Source: a virus
Virus record (IMG/VR): IMGVR_UViG_3300042876_000220
Span: 1 to 23,261 of that record
Direction: 5' to 3' (one strand)
Length of the DNA stretch: 23,261 nucleotides
Part shown: piece after piece, positions 13,682-21,047 of the stretch
Layout: each line of letters begins with the position of its first letter
How positions within the stretch are numbered: position 1 is the first letter of the stretch
Notes under the pieces: generated by a model
The model's database searches: none
The model's input: the letters and a program-made list of their open reading frames with translations, nothing else
What the model was told of the DNA's origin: nothing
Made by a program: the position numbers and the translations under genes

Positions 13682-14358
13682 CAGTAGCCGGTGACCATCC
13701 GGTTGCCACCCGCCGTTCGGGGGTGGAGGTCGTACCGGGCGAGCGTGTCCCGGTCACGCCCGGAGACGTAGCGCGACACGATCGGCTTGCCGAACTCATC
13801 CGAGCCGATGACGTCGGTCTGCCCCGCCTGGCGGGCGTGCCATGCCCGCACGACGGCCGTGATCGCAAGCTCGGCGATCTCGTCAGGGATGGCGGGCCAG
13901 CCCGCAAACCCCGCGGAGCCGCGGAGCCGGACGTTGCCGTAGCCCGGATAGAAGCGTCCCGCCTGGTTCGTCGGCGAGGGGATGTCGGTCATGCGAATGA
14001 CCGTGGCCGGCCAGCCCTGACGCCGCAGGATGGGCAGCGGGCGGAGGAAGCAGTCCGTGGCCGGGACCGTGACGAACGCGCCCCCGGTCTGGGGCGCCAC
14101 CTCGAGTGACGTCAGGCCGTTGAGCCCGAACGGCACGGGCATCACCCGGCCGTCCTCTTCGGCCATGAGCCCGTCCAGGACGATCTCCGTGTCTGCCCGC
14201 GGTGCGATCACCCGGCCCGTGGTCGTCTCGATCCATGCGTTGATCTGCCCGCACAGCGTGGTGATGAGCGCGTCGTCGGCGGCGCTGTAGGTCGCGTCCG
14301 AGCCGAGCCGGGCCTTGACCAGCGCCAGCGTCGCGTAGGTACCGATCGCGGTCGTCAC
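13681..14358 (-). CDS. Head-tail connector (adaptor, gp6/gp15-like)
   Basis: A 225-residue protein from GTG at 14358, with GAGGA about eight bases before. It begins with the helices of siphovirus adaptors (LALVKARLGSDATYSAADDA, LITTLCGQINAWIETTTGR); 'v+..lg......D..l..li..a...ie..tgR' is the connector signature. A central beta region and a C-terminal helix (EIAELAITAVVRAWHARQAG) follow, again as in adaptors, where this helix docks on the portal. It normally follows the capsid gene closely; here six other genes intervene. Confidence 0.75.
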   Translation of the reverse strand: MTTAIGTYATLALVKARLGSDATYSAADDALITTLCGQINAWIETTTGRVIAPRADTEIVLDGLMAEEDGRVMPVPFGLNGLTSLEVAPQTGGAFVTVPATDCFLRPLPILRRQGWPATVIRMTDIPSPTNQAGRFYPGYGNVRLRGSAGFAGWPAIPDEIAELAITAVVRAWHARQAGQTDVIGSDEFGKPIVSRYVSGRDRDTLARYDLHPRTAGGNRMVTGY

Positions 14359-14445
14359 GGCATCGTCCTCATGGGTCCCAGCATCGGAGCGGGGCGTGGC
14401 GGGAAACAGGCGGGCAACGGCAGGAAACGGCGGACAAGCGGCGAA
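14359..14445 (-). other. Short gap before the adaptor gene
   Basis: These 87 bases hold no credible gene. In the leftward transcript they are pyrimidine-rich with repeated CCGCC and CCGTT words, ending in the GAGGA ribosome site of the adaptor. No clear terminator or promoter was found. Confidence 0.4.
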
Positions 14446-14745
14446 CTACGCAAGGTCGAACCTCCGCCGCCAGTCGCGGACCGTGCGGGGTGAGCGATCC
14501 AGCTCTTCGGCGAGCGCCTCGACGGTGGGCTCGGCTCCGCGCCCGGTGACGACGGCCCGCGCCGCGGCGTAGCGCTCGCGGATGGCCGTGGCGTCGAGGG
14601 CTGGCCGGCCTTCGTCGTGCCGCTCGACAGGCACCTCGACGCCACGTTGAAACCACGGCCGGACGGGATCGGCGGCGCACTCGTCACACCGGTCCCGCGA
14701 GCAGGTGAGCAGGCCGCACCAGCCGCACCGGATCCGCTCGCTCAT
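14446..14745 (-). CDS. Zinc-ribbon plus helix-turn-helix protein, 99 aa
   Basis: The ATG at 14745 overlaps the DUF616 gene's stop. Cys7, Cys10, Cys15, Cys20 and Cys23 form a compact zinc site, and the last 30 residues (TVEALAEELDRSPRTVRDWR) are a clear helix-turn-helix with a basic end. It thus looks like a small DNA-binding protein, perhaps a regulator or a recombination-directionality-like factor, inside the structural operon. It is coupled to the glycan cassette and separated from the adaptor by 87 bases, so it probably travels with the cassette. No known family name comes to mind. Confidence 0.65.
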   Translation of the reverse strand: MSERIRCGWCGLLTCSRDRCDECAADPVRPWFQRGVEVPVERHDEGRPALDATAIRERYAAARAVVTGRGAEPTVEALAEELDRSPRTVRDWRRRFDLA

Positions 14746-15362
14746 GGCTTCCACACGTCGGGTTCGATGTGCCGACCCCAGCGCACCCAGCCCGCATCCA
14801 TCGGCGAGGTGTCGAACCATCGGTAGCGGACGTCGCTCCGGCGCAGGAGGACAGGCAGGCTCAGCTGGTCCTGGAGCGTCCAGCGGGTGATCTCGCCCCA
14901 CCACGCATCCATGAGGGCACGAACGGCTGGCGTGTTTCGGCGGACCAGCATCCCCGCGTGCATGAGCCCCCAGTGCTCGGGATGCCCGGCCCGCTTGTAC
15001 GCGCATGCCTGGTCGAGGATCGGCTGGCCGTCGTACTTGGCGAGGTGGATGCTGACCGCGGCCTCTTCGTAGATGTCGTCGCGGTTGGGGTGGCGGATGA
15101 AGATGGCATCCGCATCGCCCAGGGCCTGCTCGCATCGTTCCGCGAGGTCCGGCACGAGGACATCGAACGACCCATCGATCCAGACCGTGATGTCGGCGTC
15201 AGGGCAGGCGAGGTCGGGCCGGACCTTCCACCACTTGGCTGCAAGCCGCGGATCGGCATACGGCAGCGGGTGGGTCGCGTCCGTGAACAACCGGACCGGG
15301 ACGGGCTGTGGCCGGATCGTGTCGAACCCGCCATAGACCGCGCTGTAGATCACGGTCGTCAC
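14742..15362 (-). CDS. DUF616-type (TOD1/MUCI70-like) glycosyltransferase
   Basis: The 206-residue product begins VTTVIYSAVYGGFDTIRPQP, the start typical of DUF616 proteins, and continues with VRLFTDA, WWKVRPDL and VWIDGSFDVL (60-69), where the WIDGS aspartate is the usual metal/nucleotide-sugar ligand. IRHPNRDDIYEEA and a later WTLQDQLSLPVLL segment are also family-like. The family is a GT-A-type group of glycosyltransferases. GTG at 15362 overlaps the preceding stop (GTGA), so it is translated with the cassette. Its acceptor (capsid protein, host glycan, or another sugar) is unknown. Confidence 0.75.
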   Translation of the reverse strand: MTTVIYSAVYGGFDTIRPQPVPVRLFTDATHPLPYADPRLAAKWWKVRPDLACPDADITVWIDGSFDVLVPDLAERCEQALGDADAIFIRHPNRDDIYEEAAVSIHLAKYDGQPILDQACAYKRAGHPEHWGLMHAGMLVRRNTPAVRALMDAWWGEITRWTLQDQLSLPVLLRRSDVRYRWFDTSPMDAGWVRWGRHIEPDVWKP

Positions 15363-16090
15363 GGGAGGCGCTCCAGCCCGGCCTTCGCTGTCCAGTCCCG
15401 CCACCACGCCGCCAGGTCCCCATCCGACAGCGCGCCCCACTGGCGCCAGTGCCGCCCGACCTCGACGGGGGCACCGGCCGCCTCGAGGGCCGCGCGCCCG
15501 TGGCGGAGCTTGGCCGTTGCCTGGGGCAGGGAGCGGTACGGGTAGTGGCGGATCCCGAGGACGTGATGCGCCTCGCGCTGGGTACCGCTCACCTCGTGGG
15601 CACCGGCCGAGAGTGTTCGTCCGGGAAGCGGCCGGAAGGCGACCTTCGTGAACGCGCTCGTGGGTTCGCCCGGGCGGTAATGGACGATCCGCTGGAACGG
15701 GTTCGGCCACGCCCAGTCAGTCCGACGCGGGACCATGGTCCATTGGCCTGCGCGGACCGAGTCGTATCCGGGGTCGAGCGCGTCAAGCACAGCGCCGATC
15801 CGCCCGCCCGTCGCATACCACCACTCGTCCGCGTCGAAGGGCAGGATCCAGTCGGCACCATCCGCGGCCGCCGTAAGACGGGCGAGGACCGCTACCTGAT
15901 CGAACGCGAACCCCGGCTCATCGATGACCGTCAGGCGGGGGTCGGATATCGATCCGAGCAGCTCGCGCGTGCCGTCCGTGCTTCCGTTGTCGGCGACGAT
16001 CACGGCATCGCACTCATCGAGCATGTGGCGCACGACCCAGCCGATGACGTCGCCCTCGTTATGGACGCACGAGATCGCGGTCACGCTCAC
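15359..16090 (-). CDS. Family 2 glycosyltransferase
   Basis: A 243-residue GT-A enzyme from GTG 16090, overlapping the methyltransferase stop (GTGA). HNEGD (10-14) and DNGSTDGT (34-41) form the nucleotide-sugar site, and DADEWW (86-91) supplies the DxD-type metal ligand. HHVLGIRHYPYRS near 190 resembles the acceptor-side motif of this GT2 subgroup ('H..HY.yRS'). The length is standard for a minimal GT2 domain and no membrane segment is present, so it acts in the cytoplasm on a protein or soluble acceptor. It may build the first or a later sugar of the glycan made by this cassette. Confidence 0.85.
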   Translation of the reverse strand: MSVTAISCVHNEGDVIGWVVRHMLDECDAVIVADNGSTDGTRELLGSISDPRLTVIDEPGFAFDQVAVLARLTAAADGADWILPFDADEWWYATGGRIGAVLDALDPGYDSVRAGQWTMVPRRTDWAWPNPFQRIVHYRPGEPTSAFTKVAFRPLPGRTLSAGAHEVSGTQREAHHVLGIRHYPYRSLPQATAKLRHGRAALEAAGAPVEVGRHWRQWGALSDGDLAAWWRDWTAKAGLERLP

Positions 16091-16842
16091 TGGCCGACCG
16101 CTTTGGCGATGATCGCGAGGCCGTTCGCGTCGGCATAGGCAGCCGGGCCACGGACGAAGTCGTCGTTCAGGCTCACCCACTGCGGGGGTTCGGGCAGGGA
16201 GCCGATCCACTCGTGGAGCCCGGCCCGAACGCCGCCCTCTCCGGTCGCGTCCCACTGCGCCGCGAACTCGCTGGAGTCATGGAGGACCAGCATCCCGCCC
16301 GGCGCGAGGGAGGCGTGCCACATCGGCAGCTCGACCAGCGTCTGCCCGCGCTCGTGGGACGTGTCAAGGAAGACGAGCTCCGGGGCGCACCCGAAATGCT
16401 CCCGGACGGTCGCCTCCGAGGTGGAGTCGCGGCTGTCGCCGAGGACGATCCGAACGTACTCGCCGAGGTCGGCTCGCGCGATCCAATGGGCGGCGCGCTC
16501 GGTCGCAGCGGGGTCGATATCGAATGAAATCAGGCCGCCCCGAGCGCCCATCCGGCGGAGCATGAAGCCCACCAGGAGCGTGGTGTAGCCCTCGTACCGG
16601 CCGAGCTCAACGATCCGGCGCAGCCCGCCGCCTTCGATCAGCCCGTGGAGCACGCCGATCCCGGGCACGTTCAGCTCGCCCGGGCCGATCCCGGTCCAGG
16701 TCCACCACTCCTCCATGACCGTCCACTCGTCATCGGTCAGGAGCGCGAAGACGGGCGGCACATACCCGTTCCCCGGCAGCCGTGCCCACCAGTGGCGGGG
16801 ATGACTGTCCGCCAGTCGGGCCCATGCTTCGCGTCGGGTCAT
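16087..16842 (-). CDS. Class I SAM-dependent methyltransferase (Methyltransf_24/CmcI-like)
   Basis: The 251-residue protein starts at ATG 16842, overlapping the previous stop (ATGA); an apparent upstream extension lies inside that gene and was dropped. The Rossmann motifs are in order: IVELGRYEGYTTLL (77-90, SAM loop), SFDIDP (106-111, ribose-binding acid), LGDSRD (134-139), LVFLDTSHE (156-164) and PGGMLVLHDSS (181-191). The 'LD..H' and 'GG...hDs' elements are typical of the CmcI/Methyltransf_24 group, whose members often methylate sugars. With glycosyltransferases on both sides, O-methylation of a sugar is the likeliest role. Confidence 0.8.
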   Translation of the reverse strand: MTRREAWARLADSHPRHWWARLPGNGYVPPVFALLTDDEWTVMEEWWTWTGIGPGELNVPGIGVLHGLIEGGGLRRIVELGRYEGYTTLLVGFMLRRMGARGGLISFDIDPAATERAAHWIARADLGEYVRIVLGDSRDSTSEATVREHFGCAPELVFLDTSHERGQTLVELPMWHASLAPGGMLVLHDSSEFAAQWDATGEGGVRAGLHEWIGSLPEPPQWVSLNDDFVRGPAAYADANGLAIIAKAVGQ

Positions 16843-17282
16843 GGCTTGACCAGGAGGGCGTGGCCTTCCTGTCCCCATTCGCACTCGCGGACCGACCAAT
16901 CGGCCATCCGCCAATACCGGATCCCGTAGTCCGCGCCAGGGACGATGGCGCCGGTGAAGTAGTCGAACGACTCCCGAACCCAGACCGAGACGTGGGTCGG
17001 ATCCGCCACCCATCCCCAGCCGGCCCCGAACAGCGGCACGACCACCTCGAACTCGGCCCCCGGCGCGAGGACGCGCCATACCTCGTTCATGACGGCGATC
17101 CGATCGGCGGCCGGGATGTGCTCAAGGAGGTGAGAGCAGCGCGCCCGGGCGACCGATTCCGACGGCAACGGGATGCCGTCCTGGATGCGACGTTGGAACT
17201 CGCCCTCTCCGTGGACGGGATCGAGGTTGAGGTAGCCCCGGCTCGGGGTTTTGCCTCCCCCGATCTCCAGCTTCACATCCAC
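16839..17282 (-). CDS. Small class I SAM-dependent methyltransferase (Methyltransf_11-like)
   Basis: The 147-residue protein is read from GTG 17282, overlapping the preceding gene by ten bases. KLEIGGGKTPSRGYLNLDP (4-22) gives the SAM-binding glycine loop and the acidic residue; RCSHLLEHIP (48-57) and EVWRVLAPGAEFEVVVP (67-83) are the next Rossmann motifs. Proteins opening 'kLelGgG....GyinlD' are common in polysaccharide clusters, usually around 180-220 residues, so this is a compact form. Together with the adjacent methyltransferase it suggests two methylation steps on the glycan. Substrate is inferred only from neighbours. Confidence 0.8.
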   Translation of the reverse strand: MDVKLEIGGGKTPSRGYLNLDPVHGEGEFQRRIQDGIPLPSESVARARCSHLLEHIPAADRIAVMNEVWRVLAPGAEFEVVVPLFGAGWGWVADPTHVSVWVRESFDYFTGAIVPGADYGIRYWRMADWSVRECEWGQEGHALLVKP

Positions 17283-17941
17283 TGCTGTCGCTCGATCTTG
17301 GTCATGATCTCCACCGTGTGCGCGCCGTTGTTGGTCCCGCTCCGGCCCATCGCCCGGATGCGGGCGTGGCCGGCGAGTTGGCCGTCAACCGGGGTGATGG
17401 GGATGCCGGCGTCCAGACAGCGGCGGAAGAAACCGATGTCCTGGCCCCCGTACTCGGAGGGGCGCTGCATCTCGCGCAGCGTCCGCGTGCCGTCGGGGTG
17501 GCGGTCAATGGCGTAGGTGATGTCGGTTCGGAACCACGGGCGTTCGATCATCTCGAACACCTCGCGCCGGATGAGGGTGGCGCCGAGGCCGCACCAGTAG
17601 ACGTGACCCGTGTCATCGCGCGAGATGCAGGCCCACGACGGACGCTCGCCGACGGGGTAGTCGATCGCGGCTATGAGGGCCTCCGCCGTGAACGATGCGA
17701 CCAGCGCATCGTCGGCCGGGACCATGTCCTCTTCGACGAACCACAGGGCCTCGGCACCCGTGGCAAGGCCGGCCTCCGTGACGGCGTTGTCGCAGTCGGG
17801 GATGGGGAGGTCATGCGTCAGCCGCCAGCCACGGAACTCGTGACCGGCGGCTGACGCCGCGGCGACGTTCGCCATCACGGCCTCGATCGTCCGGGAGTGG
17901 ACGAGGCCGCGGGAGGGCGTCAGGACCGCGAACGAACCCAT
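17273..17941 (-). CDS. GT-A-like glycosyltransferase directly after the capsid gene
   Basis: A 222-residue protein beginning MGSFAVLTPSRGLVHSRTIE. Strand-helix spacing, ALWFVEEDMVPADDAL (65-80) with an acidic EED metal site, CGLGATLIRREVFE (117-130) and GGQDIGFFRRCLDAGIPI (165-182) match phage GT2-like enzymes, in which the last motif supplies the catalytic acid. The ATG at 17941 is thirteen bases after the capsid stop, but that spacer is C-rich with no Shine-Dalgarno sequence. Translation is therefore probably weak or dependent on ribosomes finishing the capsid gene. As the first cassette gene and capsid neighbour, it could attach the first sugar to capsid protein; that is a hypothesis. Confidence 0.7.
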   Translation of the reverse strand: MGSFAVLTPSRGLVHSRTIEAVMANVAAASAAGHEFRGWRLTHDLPIPDCDNAVTEAGLATGAEALWFVEEDMVPADDALVASFTAEALIAAIDYPVGERPSWACISRDDTGHVYWCGLGATLIRREVFEMIERPWFRTDITYAIDRHPDGTRTLREMQRPSEYGGQDIGFFRRCLDAGIPITPVDGQLAGHARIRAMGRSGTNNGAHTVEIMTKIERQQWM

Positions 17942-17954
17942 GGGGATGTGGGGT

Positions 17955-18872
17955 TCAGGACTTCAGGAGAAGGGTCTTCTCCTCGCGGAGGATCTTCCAG
18001 CCATAGAGGGCCTCGAGGGTGACGCGGACGCCGCCGTAGGTGGCGTCGTACGCGAGCACCGACCGAAGGACCACGCCCGACTGCGGGTCGCGGATGTTGG
18101 AGCCGACGGCACCTGACCCCGCCGGGGGCTCGGGAAGCCCACGGAAGGCGCAGATGATGCCGTCCCTGCGCCAGGCGAGGTTCTTGGTCGAGACGGGGGT
18201 GCCGGCCTCGGCCGTGAGCAGCTGCGAGACGAGGACTTCGTCGAACCCAGCCAGCGCCCCGAGGTTCATCGGGCCGGACGTGATCTGGTTGCCACGGCTG
18301 AACGCCGCCCAGTTCTGGAGGTCCGTGTCGCCGATCAGGGACACGATGTCCTTCGTGGAGACAGCCGCGAACCGCTGCCCCATCGGGCAGAGGTTGTCGG
18401 TCATCTCCTTCCACGCGCCGAGCATCCCATCGAAGGTGAGGTCGGTCCCGTAGGTGCCGGAGGTCTTGGTGGACGCCTCGGCCACGGCGATGCCGTCGGT
18501 CTCGATCTGGGTGGCGAGGGCGATGGCCGCGGCCTCCGAGTAGTTGCGGACCACGTCCTGGTTGCCCTGGGCGCGGACGATGTCCTCCACGATGAAGGAC
18601 ACGGCCTTGTGCTTGTCGAGCGTGACCTGGACCTCCGTCTCGCCGGTCGGCACGGCCAGGGTGTACGCGGTGCCCGCGGCCTTGTCGCTCGCGGCGAGCG
18701 TCCCGGGGTACGGGACGTGGAGCACGTCGCCGACGCTGAACGCGGCCACGTCCGAGTCGGAATAGACGCGGGGCGTCAGGACGATGTTGTTGCGGAGGAT
18801 CTCGAGGGCGGTGTTCGCCCAGATCTCGGGGATGAAGTACTGGGCCTGGGTGACGTCGATCGTGTCGACCAC
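17955..18872 (-). CDS. Major capsid protein (HK97 fold, P22 coat-like group)
   Basis: The 305-residue protein starts at GTG 18872, eight bases after GGGAG. The N-terminus (QAQYFIPEIWANTALEILRN) followed by VLTPRVYSDSDVAAFSVGDV and VPYPG matches the coat-protein group in which 'fiPeiwa....e.l.....' opens the N-arm. HKAVSFIVEDI and the LATQIETDGIAVAE helix are further landmarks, and IRDPQSGVVLRSVLAYDATY ends the fold. There is no long N-terminal delta domain and no protease gene upstream, so maturation likely uses a separate scaffold without cleavage. Its strict position after scaffold and portal supports the call. Confidence 0.85.
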   Translation of the reverse strand: MVDTIDVTQAQYFIPEIWANTALEILRNNIVLTPRVYSDSDVAAFSVGDVLHVPYPGTLAASDKAAGTAYTLAVPTGETEVQVTLDKHKAVSFIVEDIVRAQGNQDVVRNYSEAAAIALATQIETDGIAVAEASTKTSGTYGTDLTFDGMLGAWKEMTDNLCPMGQRFAAVSTKDIVSLIGDTDLQNWAAFSRGNQITSGPMNLGALAGFDEVLVSQLLTAEAGTPVSTKNLAWRRDGIICAFRGLPEPPAGSGAVGSNIRDPQSGVVLRSVLAYDATYGGVRVTLEALYGWKILREEKTLLLKS

Positions 18873-18954
18873 GGGTGGTTCTCCCGCGAGTAGGGAGGTT
18901 CCGCGGGTCCGCCTTCACTCGCACTCGGGCGGTCGCGCTGCGGCGTCCTCGCCG
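18873..18954 (-). other. Structured scaffold-capsid spacer with three hairpins
   Basis: In 82 bases three GC stems can form. GCGGCG/CGCCGC with a four-base loop (18940-18955) begins at the last base of the scaffold stop codon. CCGCC/GGCGG (18909-18932) has a 14-base loop, and CCCGCG/CGCGGG (18883-18907) a 13-base loop. The last stem partly covers the bases just upstream of the capsid ribosome site. No U tract follows, so a simple terminator is unlikely; setting capsid translation or mRNA processing is plausible. Confidence 0.45.
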
Positions 18955-19602
18955 CTATCCGTTCGTGATGCGGCCTTCCTTCATGGCGGCCATGATGTCG
19001 TCGCGGTTCTTTGAGAAGAACTCGGTGTCCCGGAGCTGGCTCCGGGTGTAGGTCCGCGCGGCCCCGGGGCGGCCGCCGCCGAGCCCGGTGTCGAATGAGC
19101 CCCCGGCCTTCGCTGCGAACAGCGTCGGGTGCGCGCCCTTGAACGCGGTGACGGCCTTGTCCAGCCCGTCGACCATGCCGTCGTCGCCGACGGCGAGGTC
19201 CGCGAAATCGCTCGCTCCCGCAGCCAGATCCACGCTGTCGGCGGGGACACCCGCCCCGGAGAGAGCCCGGCGGACCTCGGCCCGGCGAGCGATCTGCTGC
19301 GCCTTGCCGAGCACCTCCGTTGCTCCGGCCTTGCGGGCCTCGGCGATGGCCTTCTCTTGGTCCGTGAGGGAGGCTGCCCTGAGCGTGTCGAGCTCGCGCT
19401 GGAGATCATCGGCACGCTTCGTCGCGTTGCGCGCCGCGGTCCGCTCCGCCTCGAGTGCCCGCTTGCCGCCTTCGCCGAGCGGATCGTCGTTGCCCGTCGC
19501 GGGCGGCGGCATCGCCGGGGCGGCTGCCGGCTGGGCCGGCGTCTGGCCGGGCGTCGCGCCCGGCACGGCGGGCGTCGCGCCCGCGGATGCGTTGTCGGTC
19601 AT
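18955..19602 (-). CDS. Capsid scaffolding protein
   Basis: The 215-residue protein opens with an Ala/Pro/Gly-rich disordered region (about 1-40), then a long charged helix (about 48-110: LEAERTAARNATKRADDLQR, LTDQEKAIAEARKAG). A small helical part and a C-terminal FSKNRDDIMAAMKEGRITNG tail follow, a common ending in siphovirus scaffolds where it contacts the coat protein. It lies between portal and capsid genes, the standard position. TAGGAG precedes the ATG at 19602 by eleven bases. It guides capsid assembly and leaves the head; no protease domain is fused. Confidence 0.8.
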   Translation of the reverse strand: MTDNASAGATPAVPGATPGQTPAQPAAAPAMPPPATGNDDPLGEGGKRALEAERTAARNATKRADDLQRELDTLRAASLTDQEKAIAEARKAGATEVLGKAQQIARRAEVRRALSGAGVPADSVDLAAGASDFADLAVGDDGMVDGLDKAVTAFKGAHPTLFAAKAGGSFDTGLGGGRPGAARTYTRSQLRDTEFFSKNRDDIMAAMKEGRITNG

Positions 19603-19617
19603 TCTAGTACCGCGCTC

Positions 19618-21039
19618 CTATGCGATTACAGGGGCCATGTCGCCCGTCGGCGTACCGTCCATTGGCATCGCTCCGTCGGTCGGAGCCGGGGGCGCAGGGG
19701 TGGGTGGCTGCGCCTGGCGCAGCGCTACAAATCTCTTGATCTGCTGAGGCGTGTAGCCGGCGTCGGACCACAGCTGCTCATCGGGGACGCCCAACGCCTT
19801 CAGCTTCAGCAGGGCGTCGACATGCTCGGCCTCGCTGCGGTACTCGGGGTCCTTCCAGATGGTCTCAGCCTCTTCGTAGGCCGCCCGCTTGGCGTCGCCC
19901 ATCGCCCGGAAGCCGAGCCGCTCGATCTCCTCCCACGGCTCACCCCAGTCGCGCTGGTCCCGCTTGGCCTTGGCCGTCAGGCCCGTCTCGGTTGCCTTCA
20001 GGGACTCGCCGCTGGGGAACGTCCCCGACTGCCCGAGCAGGTAGTGAGCAGGCGTGCGCGTGGTCGTCGCCATGTGCTGGATGACCGTCTCGATCGCCGA
20101 CACGTAGGGCGCGAGGTCGGACTGTTCGAAGTCCCCGAACTTGACCTCCTTGTCCCGGGCCTGCCACACGCGCTGGACCGATGCCTTGAACACCTCCACC
20201 GGTTTCTGCGTCTCGGGATCGAGCGGGATCTCCATGCCCGTGACCCAGCGCTGGCGGAAGGCCGCGAACTCCGACGCCACGAGCATGTCCACGAGCAGCT
20301 TGTTGAGGGCGTCCTGGAGGGGCACGACAGACGCGATCTCGGACGTGCCGCAGTTGTCGAGATCGGGATCGTTGACGAGCGTGACGACGGGCACGGCCGC
20401 GAGGTCATGGGGCAGCGGCCAGGGCTCGCCCGGAACGATGCGCTGCTCCCAGCCGCCGAGGTCATAGCTCCGGCCGTACTGGTTGGCGTAACGGAGGGTC
20501 CGCGTCTGCTGGTACTTCTCGAGGCGGTCGGGGTAGTAGAGGGTCGCGAGCAGCCGATCGTCCTCGGTCTTCCAGCGCTTCAGGGCCACCTCGCGCACCA
20601 GCGGGTCGTCACCGTGGGCGACGATGACCTCCTCCGGTTTCTGGACCCGGATCACCGGCCACTTGCCGCCGTTGGGGTTGGGGCCGACGATGACCGGCGA
20701 GTACCCCGTGATAAGCGCGTCCCGGTGCGCTTTCTGCGACTGCGCGTCCATCTGGTTCGCCTGCCACATGCCCCACGCCTTGTTGGCGCCGGCGTCGTTG
20801 TCCCAGCGGAAGCCCTGGACCGTCAGCCGTTCCTCGACCGCCTGGACCACGAGGGCCACGAAGTTGTCCGCGAACCGCCCGTACGTCTGGCCGAACGCCT
20901 CCCGGAACTTGGCCGAGGCGAGGGCGAGCGGCTGCTGTCCGCTGTAGTAGAGGCGGAACTTCCGGATCTCGGCGGCGCGCTGATCGAGCCGTGACCCGAG
21001 GCGATCCAGCCACCATCCGGAGCTGTAGGGCTCAGCCAT
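19618..21039 (-). CDS. Portal protein (SPP1 gp6-like)
   Basis: The 473-residue product begins with the WWLDRLGSRLDQRAAEIRKF helix and YYSGQQPL, the opening of SPP1-type portals. FADNFVALVVQAVEERLTVQ, the wing beta region with RYANQYGRSYDLGG, and VVTLVNDPDLDNCGTSEI lead into the long crown helices (QDALNKLLVDMLVASEFAAF; then IETVIQHMATTTRTPAHYLL). The 'TPAHYLLG...G..PSGESLKATE' stretch is diagnostic. It forms the dodecameric DNA gate at one capsid vertex and docks the terminase. GAGGTGA sits five bases before its ATG, eight bases after the terminase stop. Confidence 0.9.
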   Translation of the reverse strand: MAEPYSSGWWLDRLGSRLDQRAAEIRKFRLYYSGQQPLALASAKFREAFGQTYGRFADNFVALVVQAVEERLTVQGFRWDNDAGANKAWGMWQANQMDAQSQKAHRDALITGYSPVIVGPNPNGGKWPVIRVQKPEEVIVAHGDDPLVREVALKRWKTEDDRLLATLYYPDRLEKYQQTRTLRYANQYGRSYDLGGWEQRIVPGEPWPLPHDLAAVPVVTLVNDPDLDNCGTSEIASVVPLQDALNKLLVDMLVASEFAAFRQRWVTGMEIPLDPETQKPVEVFKASVQRVWQARDKEVKFGDFEQSDLAPYVSAIETVIQHMATTTRTPAHYLLGQSGTFPSGESLKATETGLTAKAKRDQRDWGEPWEEIERLGFRAMGDAKRAAYEEAETIWKDPEYRSEAEHVDALLKLKALGVPDEQLWSDAGYTPQQIKRFVALRQAQPPTPAPPAPTDGAMPMDGTPTGDMAPVIA

Positions 21040-21047
21040 GACTCACC

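Noticed and set aside
19129-20994. A 621-codon plus-strand frame opposite portal and scaffold
   Set aside because: Antisense shadow of the portal gene; composition is Arg/Leu/His/Asp-rich and no family features were seen.
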